Assembly (NCBI RefSeq): GCF_007860135.1
Contig: NZ_SJPV01000001.1
Location: forward strand, 1,573,079-1,637,078
Direction: 5' to 3'
Length of the DNA stretch: 64,000 nucleotides
Source: Novipirellula artificiosorum
GTDB taxonomy: Bacteria; Planctomycetota; Planctomycetia; Pirellulales; Pirellulaceae
Part shown: in pieces, positions 25,641-34,776 of the stretch
Numbering within the stretch: position 1 is the stretch's first letter
Layout of the letters: every line of letters starts with the position of its first letter
Position numbers and translations under genes: made by a program
Notes under the pieces: generated by a model
Told to the model about the DNA's origin: nothing
The model's input: the letters and a program-made list of their open reading frames with translations, nothing else
Databases searched by the model: none

Positions 25641-27235
25641 GCGGGATCACCTTCCATCGATGAACGGCGAAAACGTGAGTTGGAAGTAGCCGAAACGACT
25701 TTCGCTGCGATCCGGTCTTGGAGATTGGGACGGAAAATGGTCAACAACAACAACGGCAAGAACCACGCAATGTACAAGCCGCCACCGTAGCCATGCCAGA
25801 ATTGGGCCGCAACCATCACCGCAGCCGAACAACCAATCAACGTGCCGAGATTCTTCTGCGCAGGCCAGGCGGCGAGGAACGAACACAGGATCACAAATGC
25901 AACGATGACCGGTAGTCGCCAAATGGGATTCCAACCCAGCCCCCAAATTCCACCCAGACGCGCCTGTTCCACCTCGGGTTTGAATAGACCAAACATCGTT
26001 CGCAGATGCTCAATCAGTGATTCCGTCCCTGCGAACGACAACAACATCATCAGCAATCCGAGCATGGCGCCAACACCGATCAGGAACCGCCAGACACCGC
26101 GGCGCCAATAGAAACTGATCCAAAGCGGCAACAGAAACAGCGGGTAGTAGACCAAGCCCGAGGCAAGACCAAGGAAGATGCCGGCGAACAAGGGTTTGCG
26201 ATAACATAGAACGGCCCATAGCAGTAACGCCGCAGGCAACGCATGGTCCACACGGCCGGTGTACTGCGCGGTGTAGGGCAACATCAAGTACAGCGTCGCG
26301 CAGCCCACACCGGCCTTGATGTTGCTGAAGTGCCAATTGCCGATCAGCACGATGCCGATCACGATGGCCGCGTGAGCTGCGATGGCAAGGACCTTGGCAA
26401 GGGTCGCGAGGTGAGCTTGAGGTTCGGTCAGTTCGGGTTCGGTCGCGGGTGCACCCGCGGCCAATGCATCGGTAACCGGTCGCGTTGGAATCGCCGGCAA
26501 CATGTTCATCAACGCATATCCCGGCCCCAGTTTGGGGCCCTGCTCGATCTGAATGCGCGGCGTGCTATTGACCACATTGGCCATCATGAAAATGAACAAC
26601 GAGACGCCGATGAACGTCAATCCGCCACTGGTGAGATTCGGATCCAATTGGGGACGGCGAACCATCAAAGGGTCAAGTAGCAGTCGAGTGAGAATCAGAA
26701 ATTGGATCAAGAACAAGTAGATGAACCCGTAGCGACGGATGGACGCCGGTTCGACATCGCTATCGCTATCGGACGTCATCGGAGCCATCGCGACCGGGGC
26801 GTTCTCTTCCAAGCCGTCTTCAACCGGTGGCGCGGCGTCGATCGAGTCTGCAGCTGCGTCCGTTGCTTGAGGCAATGGAGCTAACAAGGAGACGAAGAAT
26901 TCTCGGCTGGTGACCGACAACGGACCTTGTTGAGGCGGTTGTTGGCGCGCCGACGTTTGGCTTGCAGATGCGTCTTGGTTGCCGCCGCCTCCCGTCGGCA
27001 TCGGTGGGGCGTGCCGCTGCGCGACCACTTCCGATTCGATCTCTTGGATTTGACGTTGCCATCCTTTGTGGACCATCAACAGTCCGGGCGCGAGCAGGAT
27101 CAGCAGGATCACGTCGAGGTTGCGGAAACTCCAAAACCGATGGAAAACGAAAAACAACCCAATCGTCAAGAATGACGACAGGTAAACCCAAGTGGTTGGG
27201 TCAGGACGCCTGTAATAGAGCAGGATTTCGCTCAT
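25637..27235 (-). CDS. Multi-pass membrane protein, possibly glycosyltransferase-like
   Basis: A 532-residue integral membrane protein from ATG 27235. Helices near residues 15-55 are followed by a long polar, Pro/Gln/Asp-rich loop (about 70-160) and then roughly nine more helices (FIYLFLIQFLILTRLLL, LTFIGVSLFIFMMANVV, IVIGIVLIGNWHF, AALLLWAVLCYRKPLFAG, LVYYPLFLLPLWISFYW). The motif 'LPYTAQYTGRVDHALPAALL' and the layout recall GT87/DUF2029 mannosyltransferase-like proteins, but the assignment is weak. It is translationally coupled to the MutS-like gene. Confidence 0.75.
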   Translation of the reverse strand: MSEILLYYRRPDPTTWVYLSSFLTIGLFFVFHRFWSFRNLDVILLILLAPGLLMVHKGWQRQIQEIESEVVAQRHAPPMPTGGGGNQDASASQTSARQQPPQQGPLSVTSREFFVSLLAPLPQATDAAADSIDAAPPVEDGLEENAPVAMAPMTSDSDSDVEPASIRRYGFIYLFLIQFLILTRLLLDPLMVRRPQLDPNLTSGGLTFIGVSLFIFMMANVVNSTPRIQIEQGPKLGPGYALMNMLPAIPTRPVTDALAAGAPATEPELTEPQAHLATLAKVLAIAAHAAIVIGIVLIGNWHFSNIKAGVGCATLYLMLPYTAQYTGRVDHALPAALLLWAVLCYRKPLFAGIFLGLASGLVYYPLFLLPLWISFYWRRGVWRFLIGVGAMLGLLMMLLSFAGTESLIEHLRTMFGLFKPEVEQARLGGIWGLGWNPIWRLPVIVAFVILCSFLAAWPAQKNLGTLIGCSAAVMVAAQFWHGYGGGLYIAWFLPLLLLTIFRPNLQDRIAAKVVSATSNSRFRRSSMEGDPA

Positions 27236-27426
27236 CAAGTTGAAGCAACGTTGGTTGCCGCTCGCTTTCACGTCACTCGATACTAAGAAACTAAACGATC
27301 TCTATAGGATACGTCGATTTGGGTCCACTGAAAAGCACGAGCCCGCCAGCCGATTGAGGGAGGCGCAAGAGCCCCTTACGGCTTTGGATGTTCGTCTTTT
27401 ACGGTGTTTGAGGTCCGACGCTGCGA

Positions 27427-29031
27427 CTAAGAGTCGATCTCGACCCGTTCGCCATGGGCGTCACGACAATCCATCTCGAGGTGTTCTGGGAATAACCCTT
27501 CGCTTCCGAGGATTTGGACCGCCATTTTACCGACGTCTTCCATCTCCATCACCTCACGACGTTTCTTGTTGTTCAAGTGTGCGGCGACTTCATCGTTGAC
27601 GCGAATCGTGACGCGCTCGATGTGCTTGTTTTGAACCGCCAAGGCGAGCATCCGAATCACTTCGATCGACATGCTCTCGGCGGTCTTGACCAAGCCACGA
27701 CCTTGGCAACATGGGCAATCGGTGTAGATGCTGCGTTTCAAACTTGGGCGGATTCGTTGCCGCGTCATTTCGATCAAGCCGAACGGGCTGGTCCGCAAGA
27801 TCTTCGTTCTCGCACGATCGTTTGCCATCGCGTCGCGCAAGGCTCGTTCGAGTTTGCGGCGATGGCTTTCCTTTCGCATGTCGATAAAGTCATTGACGAT
27901 GACGCCACCGAGGTCTCGCAAACGCAATTGACGAGCGATCTCTTTGGCCGCCGCCATGTTCAAGCGGAACGCATTTTCTTCGGCGGCATCGGTCCCTCGG
28001 AAATTGCCGCTGTTGACGTCGATCGCCACCAAGGCTTCGGTCGGGTCAATCACGATCGATCCACCTTCGGGAAGCGGCACTTGGCGTTGATTGATCCGCA
28101 TGATCTCTTCTTCAAGTTTGTACTTGTGAAACAGCGGTTGCGCGCCGTCATGCAACTTCAATCGGTCAACCACGCGCGGCATGACCATCCGTAAGAAGTC
28201 CTTGGCTTTCTCGTACGATTCACGCTCGTCGATAATGATTTGGTCAATGTCTTCGCTGTAAATGTCGCGAATCGTTCGAATGATCAGATCGCTCTCCTCA
28301 TACAGCACGCCGGGGTCGTTGCTGCCTTTGACGCGTCGAACGATCGCTTTCCAAAGTCGCAGCAAGTATTCGAGGTCGCGCTGCAATTCGGGCTCGCTAC
28401 GGCCCGCACCCGCGGTACGCACGATAAAGCCGAGTCCTTTGGGCGGGTTTAGCGACAGCAAGCATCGTTTCAATCGTTTGCGGTCGTCATCATCTTCAAT
28501 CTTTCGACTCACCCCGACGCGACCGAGCGCAGGCATCAGCACCAAGTAACGGCCAGGAATCGAAATGTAGGTGCTCAGTGTCGGGCCTTTGGTCCCGATG
28601 CCTTCCTTGATGACTTGAACCAACACCTCGTCGCCACGGCGAAAGATTTCTTGGATCGGTGGCTTGACGCGTGGACGCCCGCCTTTGAAAGCGTGTTTTC
28701 GACCATGCCCTGAATCCCGCGCTCGTTTGGCAGCCGCTTCGGCCATTTCATCCGATTCTCGCATCACTTCTTCGGGGTCGTAACCTCCTTGACGAAAATA
28801 CTGAGGTTCGACGTCACTGATGTGCAGGAAACCGTTGCGGCCGACGCCGAAGTCGACAAATGCCGCCTGGATGCTCGGCTCTAAGTTGACAATCTTGCCG
28901 CGATAAATATTGCCGGCAAACGCTTCGACGCTTTTCCGCTCGATGTAGAGTTCGTCAAGTCGGTCGTTCTCAAGAACGGCAATCCGACACTCCTCGGGCT
29001 GCAACACGTTGATCAACATTTCTTTCTTCAT
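27427..29031 (-). CDS. rng: Ribonuclease E/G family endoribonuclease
   Basis: A 534-residue RNase G-like enzyme that processes rRNA and starts mRNA decay. ATG 29031 lies six bases after AAAGGTGA; ATG 29037 is too close to it. The S1 domain (about residues 37-130) holds the standard GNIYRGKIVNLEPSIQAAFV and contains a basic insertion (RARDSGHGRKHAFKGGRPR). Catalytic metal ligands are in ALVAIDVNSG and GGVIVNDFIDM, and the zinc-link is CPCCQGRG. The C-terminus is short, without an RNase E-type degradosome scaffold. It is followed 90 bases upstream by the DUF2344 gene on the same strand. Confidence 0.96.
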   Translation of the reverse strand: MKKEMLINVLQPEECRIAVLENDRLDELYIERKSVEAFAGNIYRGKIVNLEPSIQAAFVDFGVGRNGFLHISDVEPQYFRQGGYDPEEVMRESDEMAEAAAKRARDSGHGRKHAFKGGRPRVKPPIQEIFRRGDEVLVQVIKEGIGTKGPTLSTYISIPGRYLVLMPALGRVGVSRKIEDDDDRKRLKRCLLSLNPPKGLGFIVRTAGAGRSEPELQRDLEYLLRLWKAIVRRVKGSNDPGVLYEESDLIIRTIRDIYSEDIDQIIIDERESYEKAKDFLRMVMPRVVDRLKLHDGAQPLFHKYKLEEEIMRINQRQVPLPEGGSIVIDPTEALVAIDVNSGNFRGTDAAEENAFRLNMAAAKEIARQLRLRDLGGVIVNDFIDMRKESHRRKLERALRDAMANDRARTKILRTSPFGLIEMTRQRIRPSLKRSIYTDCPCCQGRGLVKTAESMSIEVIRMLALAVQNKHIERVTIRVNDEVAAHLNNKKRREVMEMEDVGKMAVQILGSEGLFPEHLEMDCRDAHGERVEIDS

Positions 29032-29121
29032 GAACATTCACCTTTCAGGTGTTTGGCCAGCTGGGTACGAACGAAAACGGTCGGTTCGTATGGACGCTCG
29101 CCGGGGTTTCGTATGCGGTGT

Positions 29122-29868
29122 TTAGGTTGTTTCGGCTCGAACGAACTCGTTGGCATCGTCGGATTCAAAATCGCTCTCTAAGGCAACGCGGACCCGCGCG
29201 ACCGACGATCCGTTTTCGATCCAATCGTCAAAGCCAAGCAGAGCCAGGACATCATGCGGTTTCAGCGATGCCGCATCGGTTGCGGCAAGCGACAAATGCA
29301 GGTGGCTCGGGCCCAGTTCAAGCTTGGGGATTTGTGTGGCCACCGTAGCAACCACGGGTTTCTTTTTTCTCTCGATCGATACCGTGTCTTGTTTTTTTAA
29401 CTGTTCAATGGCATCGTTGATTTTTGCCCGGTCGGTGCCTTCGGGGATCGTGATCGTGTAGTCGCTGCATCGCAGTTGCGCTTTCTTCGCGCCTGCGGGC
29501 AACCGGGCCACACTCTTGATGGTCAGTCCCGGTTGGTTGTCGCTGGCGAGTCGTTCAAGCAACTCGGCGGGTGACAAGTCCTCGGCAAGGTCAAGTTCGA
29601 CCACTTCGTCAAATCCTTCGACACCCAGGGCCAACGCCGAGGGGAATCCGATGCGGGGTTTGGGGTGAAAGCCTTCGGTCATGGACGGTTTTAACGCCAC
29701 GCGTCGAACGACTCGTTCCCAAAGCCGAGCAAGGTCGCGATGGCTAATCCAACGCAACAAATCCTTTTTTTCGAAACGAACGCGGTAGCGAATTCGTAGC
29801 ACTGCCTCGAGAGGCTGCTGCGGCGTCCGGCTTGTGGCTGATTCGGTTTGATCCGTCAAAGTACTCAT
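29122..29868 (-). CDS. TIGR03936/DUF2344 radical-SAM-associated protein
   Basis: A 248-residue protein of the DUF2344 family, recognisable from LRIRYRVRFEKKDLLRWISH, RDLARLWERVVRRVALKPS, EGFHPKPRIGFPSALALGVEG and DEVVELDLAED. The family usually follows a B12-type radical SAM protein (TIGR03960) and is often next to an RNase E/G gene, as here, but the radical SAM partner is missing from this locus. The start ATG 29868 is preferred over TTG 29892. The C-terminal third (KKKPVVATVATQIPKLEL) is less conserved. Its biochemical role is unknown; a link to RNA or tRNA modification is often suspected. Confidence 0.9.
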   Translation of the reverse strand: MSTLTDQTESATSRTPQQPLEAVLRIRYRVRFEKKDLLRWISHRDLARLWERVVRRVALKPSMTEGFHPKPRIGFPSALALGVEGFDEVVELDLAEDLSPAELLERLASDNQPGLTIKSVARLPAGAKKAQLRCSDYTITIPEGTDRAKINDAIEQLKKQDTVSIERKKKPVVATVATQIPKLELGPSHLHLSLAATDAASLKPHDVLALLGFDDWIENGSSVARVRVALESDFESDDANEFVRAETT

Positions 29869-29927
29869 TTTCGTTCTTGCGGGATTCTGCAATCGGAGGA
29901 GGATCCCAATTGTGTTTCTCGCTTCTG

Positions 29928-31673
29928 CTATTTCAGAACCAATTCCGGTACCAAGTCACCCAACCGGTCGAGCAAATACAGGTCGACGTCGCGAGCGGTT
30001 TGGAACTTCATCACGCGTTCGGCGATCTGTTGGCATTGCTCCATCGTCACGCTGCGAATGGCCTTCTTGACACGATGCAGTGTCGACGGTGGAACGCTCA
30101 AGTTCCGCACGCCGAGTCCGATCAGCAACAGTGCTCGAGCCGGGTTGCTGCTCATCTCGCCACAGACGGCAATGGGGGTGTCATTGGCGTCTGCCACTTC
30201 GATGCTTCGGGCGATCAAGCGAAGCACGGCGGGATCACAGGATTGATACAAATCGGCAACATATTCGTTGCTGCGGTCGACCGCTAAGGTGTATTGGGCC
30301 AAATCGTTCGTGCCGATACTGAAGAAGTCAACTTCGCGGACGAAATGGTCAAGCATCACCACGGCGGCAGGGACTTCCACCATCATTCCCACCGGGATAT
30401 CCGATCGGTAGGGGATGCCCGATTCGCTCAAATCCTCTGCAACCACGTTCAACAGCATTCGTGCTTGACGCAATTCGACGATCGTCGTGATCAGCGGAAA
30501 CATCACGCGGATATCACCGTGGACGGCTGCCCGTAAGATCGCTCTCAATTGGGGGCGAAACAAATCCAGATTACGAAGTGACAAGCGAATGCTTCGGAGA
30601 CCGAGGAACGGGTTGTGCTCTTGTTCGACCAACGGCCGATGTCCCATCTTGTCCGCGCCAAGATCGAGCGTTCGGATCACGACCGGACGGCCATCCATTT
30701 CACGTACCACTTGGCTGTACGCTTCGTAGTGATCTTCCTCGCTCGGCTCATCGGCACTCGACAAGTACAAGAACTCGGTTCGATACAAACCGATTCCGTC
30801 GGCCCCCCGTTCCAAGCAAGCATGTGCTTCTTGTGGGAACTCAATGTTGGCGCTCAATTGGATCCGAAGGCCATCGGACGTTTCGGCCGGCAAATCCTTT
30901 AATTCGGCAAGGCGTGCGGTAAGCGATTGACGCTGCTGCAGCCGTAGCTGGTAGTGTTCCAACGTGGCCGCATCGGGATCGATGATCACCCGACCGCGAT
31001 CGCCATCGACAATGACATGCGCTGCGCTGCCGATCGCGTCAAGAAACGGTCCGATTCCAACGACCGCCGGCAGTTCGAGGCCTTTCGCAACAATGGCCGT
31101 GTGGCCGCCGGGACCCCCTGTTTCGGTGCAAAAACCACGCACGTAGCGACGATCCAAGCCGGCCGTTTCGCTCGGGGTGAGCACATGCGAAAGGACGATC
31201 ACCGGTTCGGTCAAATCCGAAAGCGGTTGCCGAGAAACCGCGCCGAGTTCCAGCAGCAGTTGTTTCTCAATATCGAGCACATCCTCGGCGCGATCGGCAA
31301 GCAGCGGATTGTCGAGTCGGCGGAGTGCGGTGGCGTAATTGTTCAGCACGCGGCTGACCGCATACGCGGACGATTGGAAATCCTCCTGGATGCGACGCCC
31401 CAGCTCCGCATGCAGTCGCGGGTCGTGCAACATTTGCAACTGGGCTGCAAAGATGTCGCCTGTATTGGCGCCGGCGACAGCCGAAGTTTCAAGCCGGTTC
31501 GTTTCCAATCGAGCCGAGACGGCGTCGACCGCAGTCGTGAGGCGCGCGAACTCGCCCGCCGCATCTTCTGCGGCGACCAAGCAACGGGGAATTCGATATC
31601 CGTCCGCGTCCAAAACGAGCGCGGGACCGATAGCGACTCCCGGCGATACGGGGATACCTTGTAATTCGATCAT
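29928..31673 (-). CDS. ptsI: PTS enzyme I (PEP-protein phosphotransferase)
   Basis: Transfers phosphate from PEP to HPr. The ATG at 31673 gives 581 residues, the normal length for enzyme I; there is no N-terminal GAF domain, so it is EI rather than PtsP. The phospho-acceptor is His191 in GGPGGHTAIVAKGLELPAVVG-type context (positions about 187-204). The PEP-binding barrel shows GADGIGLYRTEFLYL, RTLDLGADKM, FLGLRSIRLSL, MVEVPAAVVM and FFSIGTNDLAQYTLAVDR, and the Cys acid/base in AVCGEMSSNP. It lies 12 bases after ptsH in the run hpf-ptsN-ptsH-ptsI. Confidence 0.97.
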   Translation of the reverse strand: MIELQGIPVSPGVAIGPALVLDADGYRIPRCLVAAEDAAGEFARLTTAVDAVSARLETNRLETSAVAGANTGDIFAAQLQMLHDPRLHAELGRRIQEDFQSSAYAVSRVLNNYATALRRLDNPLLADRAEDVLDIEKQLLLELGAVSRQPLSDLTEPVIVLSHVLTPSETAGLDRRYVRGFCTETGGPGGHTAIVAKGLELPAVVGIGPFLDAIGSAAHVIVDGDRGRVIIDPDAATLEHYQLRLQQRQSLTARLAELKDLPAETSDGLRIQLSANIEFPQEAHACLERGADGIGLYRTEFLYLSSADEPSEEDHYEAYSQVVREMDGRPVVIRTLDLGADKMGHRPLVEQEHNPFLGLRSIRLSLRNLDLFRPQLRAILRAAVHGDIRVMFPLITTIVELRQARMLLNVVAEDLSESGIPYRSDIPVGMMVEVPAAVVMLDHFVREVDFFSIGTNDLAQYTLAVDRSNEYVADLYQSCDPAVLRLIARSIEVADANDTPIAVCGEMSSNPARALLLIGLGVRNLSVPPSTLHRVKKAIRSVTMEQCQQIAERVMKFQTARDVDLYLLDRLGDLVPELVLK

Positions 31674-31685
31674 CAAAGGATCGGC

Positions 31686-31973
31686 TTATTCGCCCATTTC
31701 CTCGAATCCCGCTTCGAACAAACCCACGATCGCTTGGACCGCGGTTTCTGCATCCGAACCATGCGCTGACACCGACAACTCCGTTCCCGCAGCTGCCCCA
31801 AGGGTCAGTAGTGACAGAATGCTTTTGCAATCGACGTGTTCGCCACCCTTGCCGATCTTGATCGTCGATTCGAACTGCTGCGCGAGTCGGACCAACATGT
31901 CGGCGGGGCGAGCATGCAATCCCTGGGGATTGCGCACGACGACCGTCGTTGAAAGCGAGGAATCATTATTCAT
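31686..31973 (-). CDS. ptsH: HPr phosphocarrier protein
   Basis: A 95-residue HPr. His20 in NPQGLHARPAD is the enzyme I phosphorylation site. Ser51 in CKSILSLLTLGA lies exactly 31 residues later, as Ser46 does after His15 in classical HPr, so regulatory serine phosphorylation is possible, though no HPr kinase gene is in the window. The start overlaps the stop of ptsN by one base (TAATG), indicating coupled translation. Confidence 0.97.
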   Translation of the reverse strand: MNNDSSLSTTVVVRNPQGLHARPADMLVRLAQQFESTIKIGKGGEHVDCKSILSLLTLGAAAGTELSVSAHGSDAETAVQAIVGLFEAGFEEMGE

Positions 31974-32452
31974 TAGCCAGATACAAACTGGTTGTCGTCG
32001 GCTTCTTGAAGCAACTGGCTGATGTCGTCGGCCGTTTTGCTCTGCTTGAGGAACCGGCAGAAATTCTCGTCGCGTAATTGACGCGAAATGTTCTCGAGCG
32101 CCCGCAAGTGATCGCCGGGACGTTCCGGTGGGCTAATCAACAGGAAAAACAATTGAACACGCTCGCCGTCGAGGGAATCGAAATCGACCCCTTCGGAACT
32201 GACCCCTACCGTGCCAACCAACTTCTGCACGCTGGGGTGCTTGGTGTGAGGGACCGCGACGCCACGACCGATGCCGGTGCTGCCGAGATCTTCACGCTTC
32301 ATGATGGCCGAAATGATGTCTTCTTGCTGATCGGCTTCAATTTGGCCCGAGTCCAAAAGCGATTGGACCAATTCTCGAATAACCTCTTCCTTCGAAACGG
32401 CCTTCAAATCCGCACGAATGGCTTTGGTGTTGATAAAGTCTGCGAACTTCAT
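31973..32452 (-). CDS. ptsN: PTS IIA-type regulatory protein (PtsN-like)
   Basis: A 159-residue EIIA domain of the fructose/nitrogen class. The phospho-acceptor is His69 in [10 protein letters not shown], with the family segments [12 protein letters not shown] and [21 protein letters not shown]. No membrane EIIB/EIIC is encoded nearby, so it is more likely a regulator (PTS-Ntr type) than a sugar-uptake component. It lies 160 bases downstream of hpf and overlaps ptsH. Confidence 0.95.
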   Translation of the reverse strand: MKFADFINTKAIRADLKAVSKEEVIRELVQSLLDSGQIEADQQEDIISAIMKREDLGSTGIGRGVAVPHTKHPSVQKLVGTVGVSSEGVDFDSLDGERVQLFFLLISPPERPGDHLRALENISRQLRDENFCRFLKQSKTADDISQLLQEADDNQFVSG

Positions 32453-32613
32453 TGGGATGGGATTCCTTTATGAAATCAAATGGATGAGTTGCATCTGCGA
32501 GATCGATGGACCACATCGGTCGAACGTTTCCGGTCGACTCGCTGCAGCCAAGGCTTCTCTCAGTGATTGACGCGAAGGAGCATGCCGAAAGGGTCGCCAA
32601 GGACCAAGTGCGA

Positions 32614-32958
32614 CTATTCCTCTTCCGCAGCAACCGAAGGGTCAATGTGTTTGTGTCCTGCGGTCCGATGACCGGTCTTTTTCTCTTTGAGTCGGCGGAG
32701 TTGCTGTTCGACTTTCGGAATCGCTAAATCGAGTGCGGCGATCACCGTGCCGGCGGCTGCGGTGGAGAGACAATCGTCGGTCTTCTCCGCCGAAACACGT
32801 ATTTCCAAGGAAGGCTTGTCCAAATTTTCTAAGTCGACGGTGACTTCGATCGCATTGATTCGGTCGTAAAGACGCCGTAACTTTTCCGCCTTCTCCACGA
32901 TAAGCTGTTGATCGCCTGGTTGAAGACTGCCGTGACGCGCCGAGACGCTTACCTGCAT
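32614..32958 (-). CDS. hpf: Ribosome hibernation-promoting factor (short form)
   Basis: A 114-residue HPF/YfiA-type protein that binds the ribosomal 30S decoding centre in stationary phase. ATG 32958 is preceded by GGAGAGA seven bases away. The family pattern is VSVSARHGSLQPGDQQLIVE, KAEKLRRLYDRINAIEVTVD and DCLSTAAAGTVIAALDLAI. It lacks the long-HPF C-terminal dimerisation domain; the tail is charged (RRLKEKKTGHRTAG). Association with ptsN matches the rpoN-hpf-ptsN neighbourhood known from Proteobacteria, although rpoN is absent here. Confidence 0.95.
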   Translation of the reverse strand: MQVSVSARHGSLQPGDQQLIVEKAEKLRRLYDRINAIEVTVDLENLDKPSLEIRVSAEKTDDCLSTAAAGTVIAALDLAIPKVEQQLRRLKEKKTGHRTAGHKHIDPSVAAEEE

Positions 32959-33274
32959 CTTGATGTCTCTCCGTGATCGGTAGAAATGAACGTGCGGACT
33001 CGAAAGAAACGAGGAAAGAACACAGATCCTTTCGCCCGGCCTACTGACGAAGTCCTGAGCACAAACCGTTAGCATACGCGAGAAACGCTCCAAAGAATAG
33101 CGATCCTTTTTCCTATTCCTTACAGAACCTGTTCGCAACCTGCCCGAAGATGTGGTCGCATGTATACATCTGCCGTATTTCGTACCCTTGCCCCGGTGAC
33201 AACATCGCTAAGGGCGTGTTATCTTATCCGCCTAACGATTCACCCAAAACTTCCTCGTAACCCCTTTGGTTCAC
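32959..33274. other. Divergent intergenic region
   Basis: These 316 bases separate hpf (minus) and the basic-tailed protein gene (plus). They should contain both promoters. The stretch 33040-33140 is comparatively AT-rich, but I cannot place reliable -35/-10 pairs, and I see no repeat, terminator or RNA gene. Confidence 0.5.
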
Positions 33275-33583
33275 ATGGCCCGAAAGGTCGTCAGTCGAAA
33301 AGCGAAAGCAGCGGAGGCGGAGGCTGCGGAAAAGCAGGCTACGGCCAAGAAAAGAGCGACAAAGAAGAGAGCGTCGACTCGAAAGACGAAGAAGAAGGCG
33401 GCGGAAGATGTCCGTCTGAAACTCTATTGGGGGGTGTTTAGCCAGAACCTCAAACGCGTCGCTGTTTTCGAGTTTGATCAGAAGAAGGAAGCGGAGAAAC
33501 GTGCGACCGAATTGAGCAAAGGGGGCAAGTCGCCTCACTTTATTCAGAAGGTCAAAGAAGAGATCAAACTCGAAGGCGAATAG
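33275..33583 (+). CDS. Small protein with lysine/alanine-rich basic N-terminus
   Basis: A 102-residue protein starting at ATG 33275 (MARKVVSRKAK). The first half is a low-complexity Lys/Ala/Arg/Thr tail (AKKRATKKRASTRKTKKKAA), like histone H1-type tails of bacterial nucleoid or RNA-binding proteins. The second half is a compact domain (VRLKLYWGVFSQNLKRVAVF, KKEAEKRATELSKGGKSPHF) of unknown family. The tail suggests nucleic-acid binding; this is inference from composition only. It lies 18 bases upstream of aguA and probably shares its transcript. Confidence 0.75.
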   Translation: MARKVVSRKAKAAEAEAAEKQATAKKRATKKRASTRKTKKKAAEDVRLKLYWGVFSQNLKRVAVFEFDQKKEAEKRATELSKGGKSPHFIQKVKEEIKLEGE

Positions 33584-33601
33584 TCGTTTAGCGGAGCGAA
33601 T

Positions 33602-34684
33602 TTGACTCAATCATCTGGCGGCTCGCCCTCGGTGGATCGCCGCTCGCCCTCGGTACAGCGCCGTGTGCCTGCGGAATGGGAGCCACAGCAAGCCATTTGG
33701 CTTTCATGGCCCCATAACAAAGAGACTTGGCCAGGCTTCTACAAATCCCTGCCTGCCTTCTATGCGGCCTGGGCCGAGACGCTTTCTCAGAGCACCGACG
33801 TGCGAATGCTGGTTCCGCCCACACAGCTTGCGTTGGCGAAAAAACGGCTTCAGGTTGGCGATGCTTCGCTCCGTCGCGGCCGCCTCGAACTGGTCGTGGT
33901 GGAAACCAACGATGCGTGGGTGCGTGACTACGGCCCGACCTTTGTCTATGACCGTCATGAGGATCGGTTGTTGGGGGTCGATTGGCGGTACAACGCGTGG
34001 GGCGGAAAGTACTCGCGTTGGGAGGCCGACGATGCGGCTGCCGCGGCCATTTGCGAGCATATTGGAATCGACTCGGTTCGTAGCAAGCTGTGTTTGGAAG
34101 GCGGTGCGATGGAAACCGATGGCCAAGGTCGCTTGTTGACCACGCCGGAATGTCTGGTCACCGATACGCGAAATCGTGGCTGGTCCAGCGAGCAGATCGC
34201 GATGGAGCTTCACACGCAACTTGGGGTGACCGAGATTGTCTGGCTCACAGGAGGTGGCTTGGTCGGTGACGATACCGATGGACATATCGATCAACTCGCT
34301 CGTTTTCTTGATCCCGAAAATGTGGTGGTCGCTGTCTGCGACGATCCCGACGATCCCAATCATCAGCCTCTTGAAGCAAACTATCGCCAACTCCAGTTGT
34401 GGGCCAGCGAGACTGACCCCCAAGTCCAGGTGCATCGGTTGCCGATTCCCGCCGCTCGTGAAATCAACCAGCAACGGGTGCCGGAAAGCTACTGCAATTT
34501 CTTGATGCTTGGGCGAGACCGTTTGTTGGTCCCGGCGTTTGGCCAGCAAGCGGCAGACGATCAGGCGAGAGGAACGTTGCAAGAGCTAGCGCACGGAGCC
34601 GTGGTGGAAACGATGGATTGCCGCGATTTAGTTTGGGGCCTCGGAGCCCTGCACTGTGCAAGTCGTGATCAACCGTTGTGCTGA
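33602..34684 (+). CDS. aguA: Agmatine deiminase
   Basis: Hydrolyses agmatine to N-carbamoylputrescine plus ammonia in polyamine synthesis. A TTG start at 33602 after GGAG gives 360 residues; no in-frame ATG precedes the conserved VPAEWEPQQAIWLSWPHN. Catalytic elements of the PAD-like fold are visible: NDAWVRDYGPTFV, TDGHIDQLARF and Cys352 in GALHC near the C-terminus. The first 20 residues come from a small duplicated stretch (GGSPSVDRRSPSVQRR). No carbamoylputrescine amidase gene is adjacent. Confidence 0.95.
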   Translation: MTQSSGGSPSVDRRSPSVQRRVPAEWEPQQAIWLSWPHNKETWPGFYKSLPAFYAAWAETLSQSTDVRMLVPPTQLALAKKRLQVGDASLRRGRLELVVVETNDAWVRDYGPTFVYDRHEDRLLGVDWRYNAWGGKYSRWEADDAAAAAICEHIGIDSVRSKLCLEGGAMETDGQGRLLTTPECLVTDTRNRGWSSEQIAMELHTQLGVTEIVWLTGGGLVGDDTDGHIDQLARFLDPENVVVAVCDDPDDPNHQPLEANYRQLQLWASETDPQVQVHRLPIPAAREINQQRVPESYCNFLMLGRDRLLVPAFGQQAADDQARGTLQELAHGAVVETMDCRDLVWGLGALHCASRDQPLC

Positions 34685-34776
34685 GAGCAGGAACTGCTCG
34701 TCCTTTGTCACAGGTCATGCCTCGCAAAACCGCCAGCCTGTATTCGATGACCCACAGCTTCCGCGGAAATCGGGTC

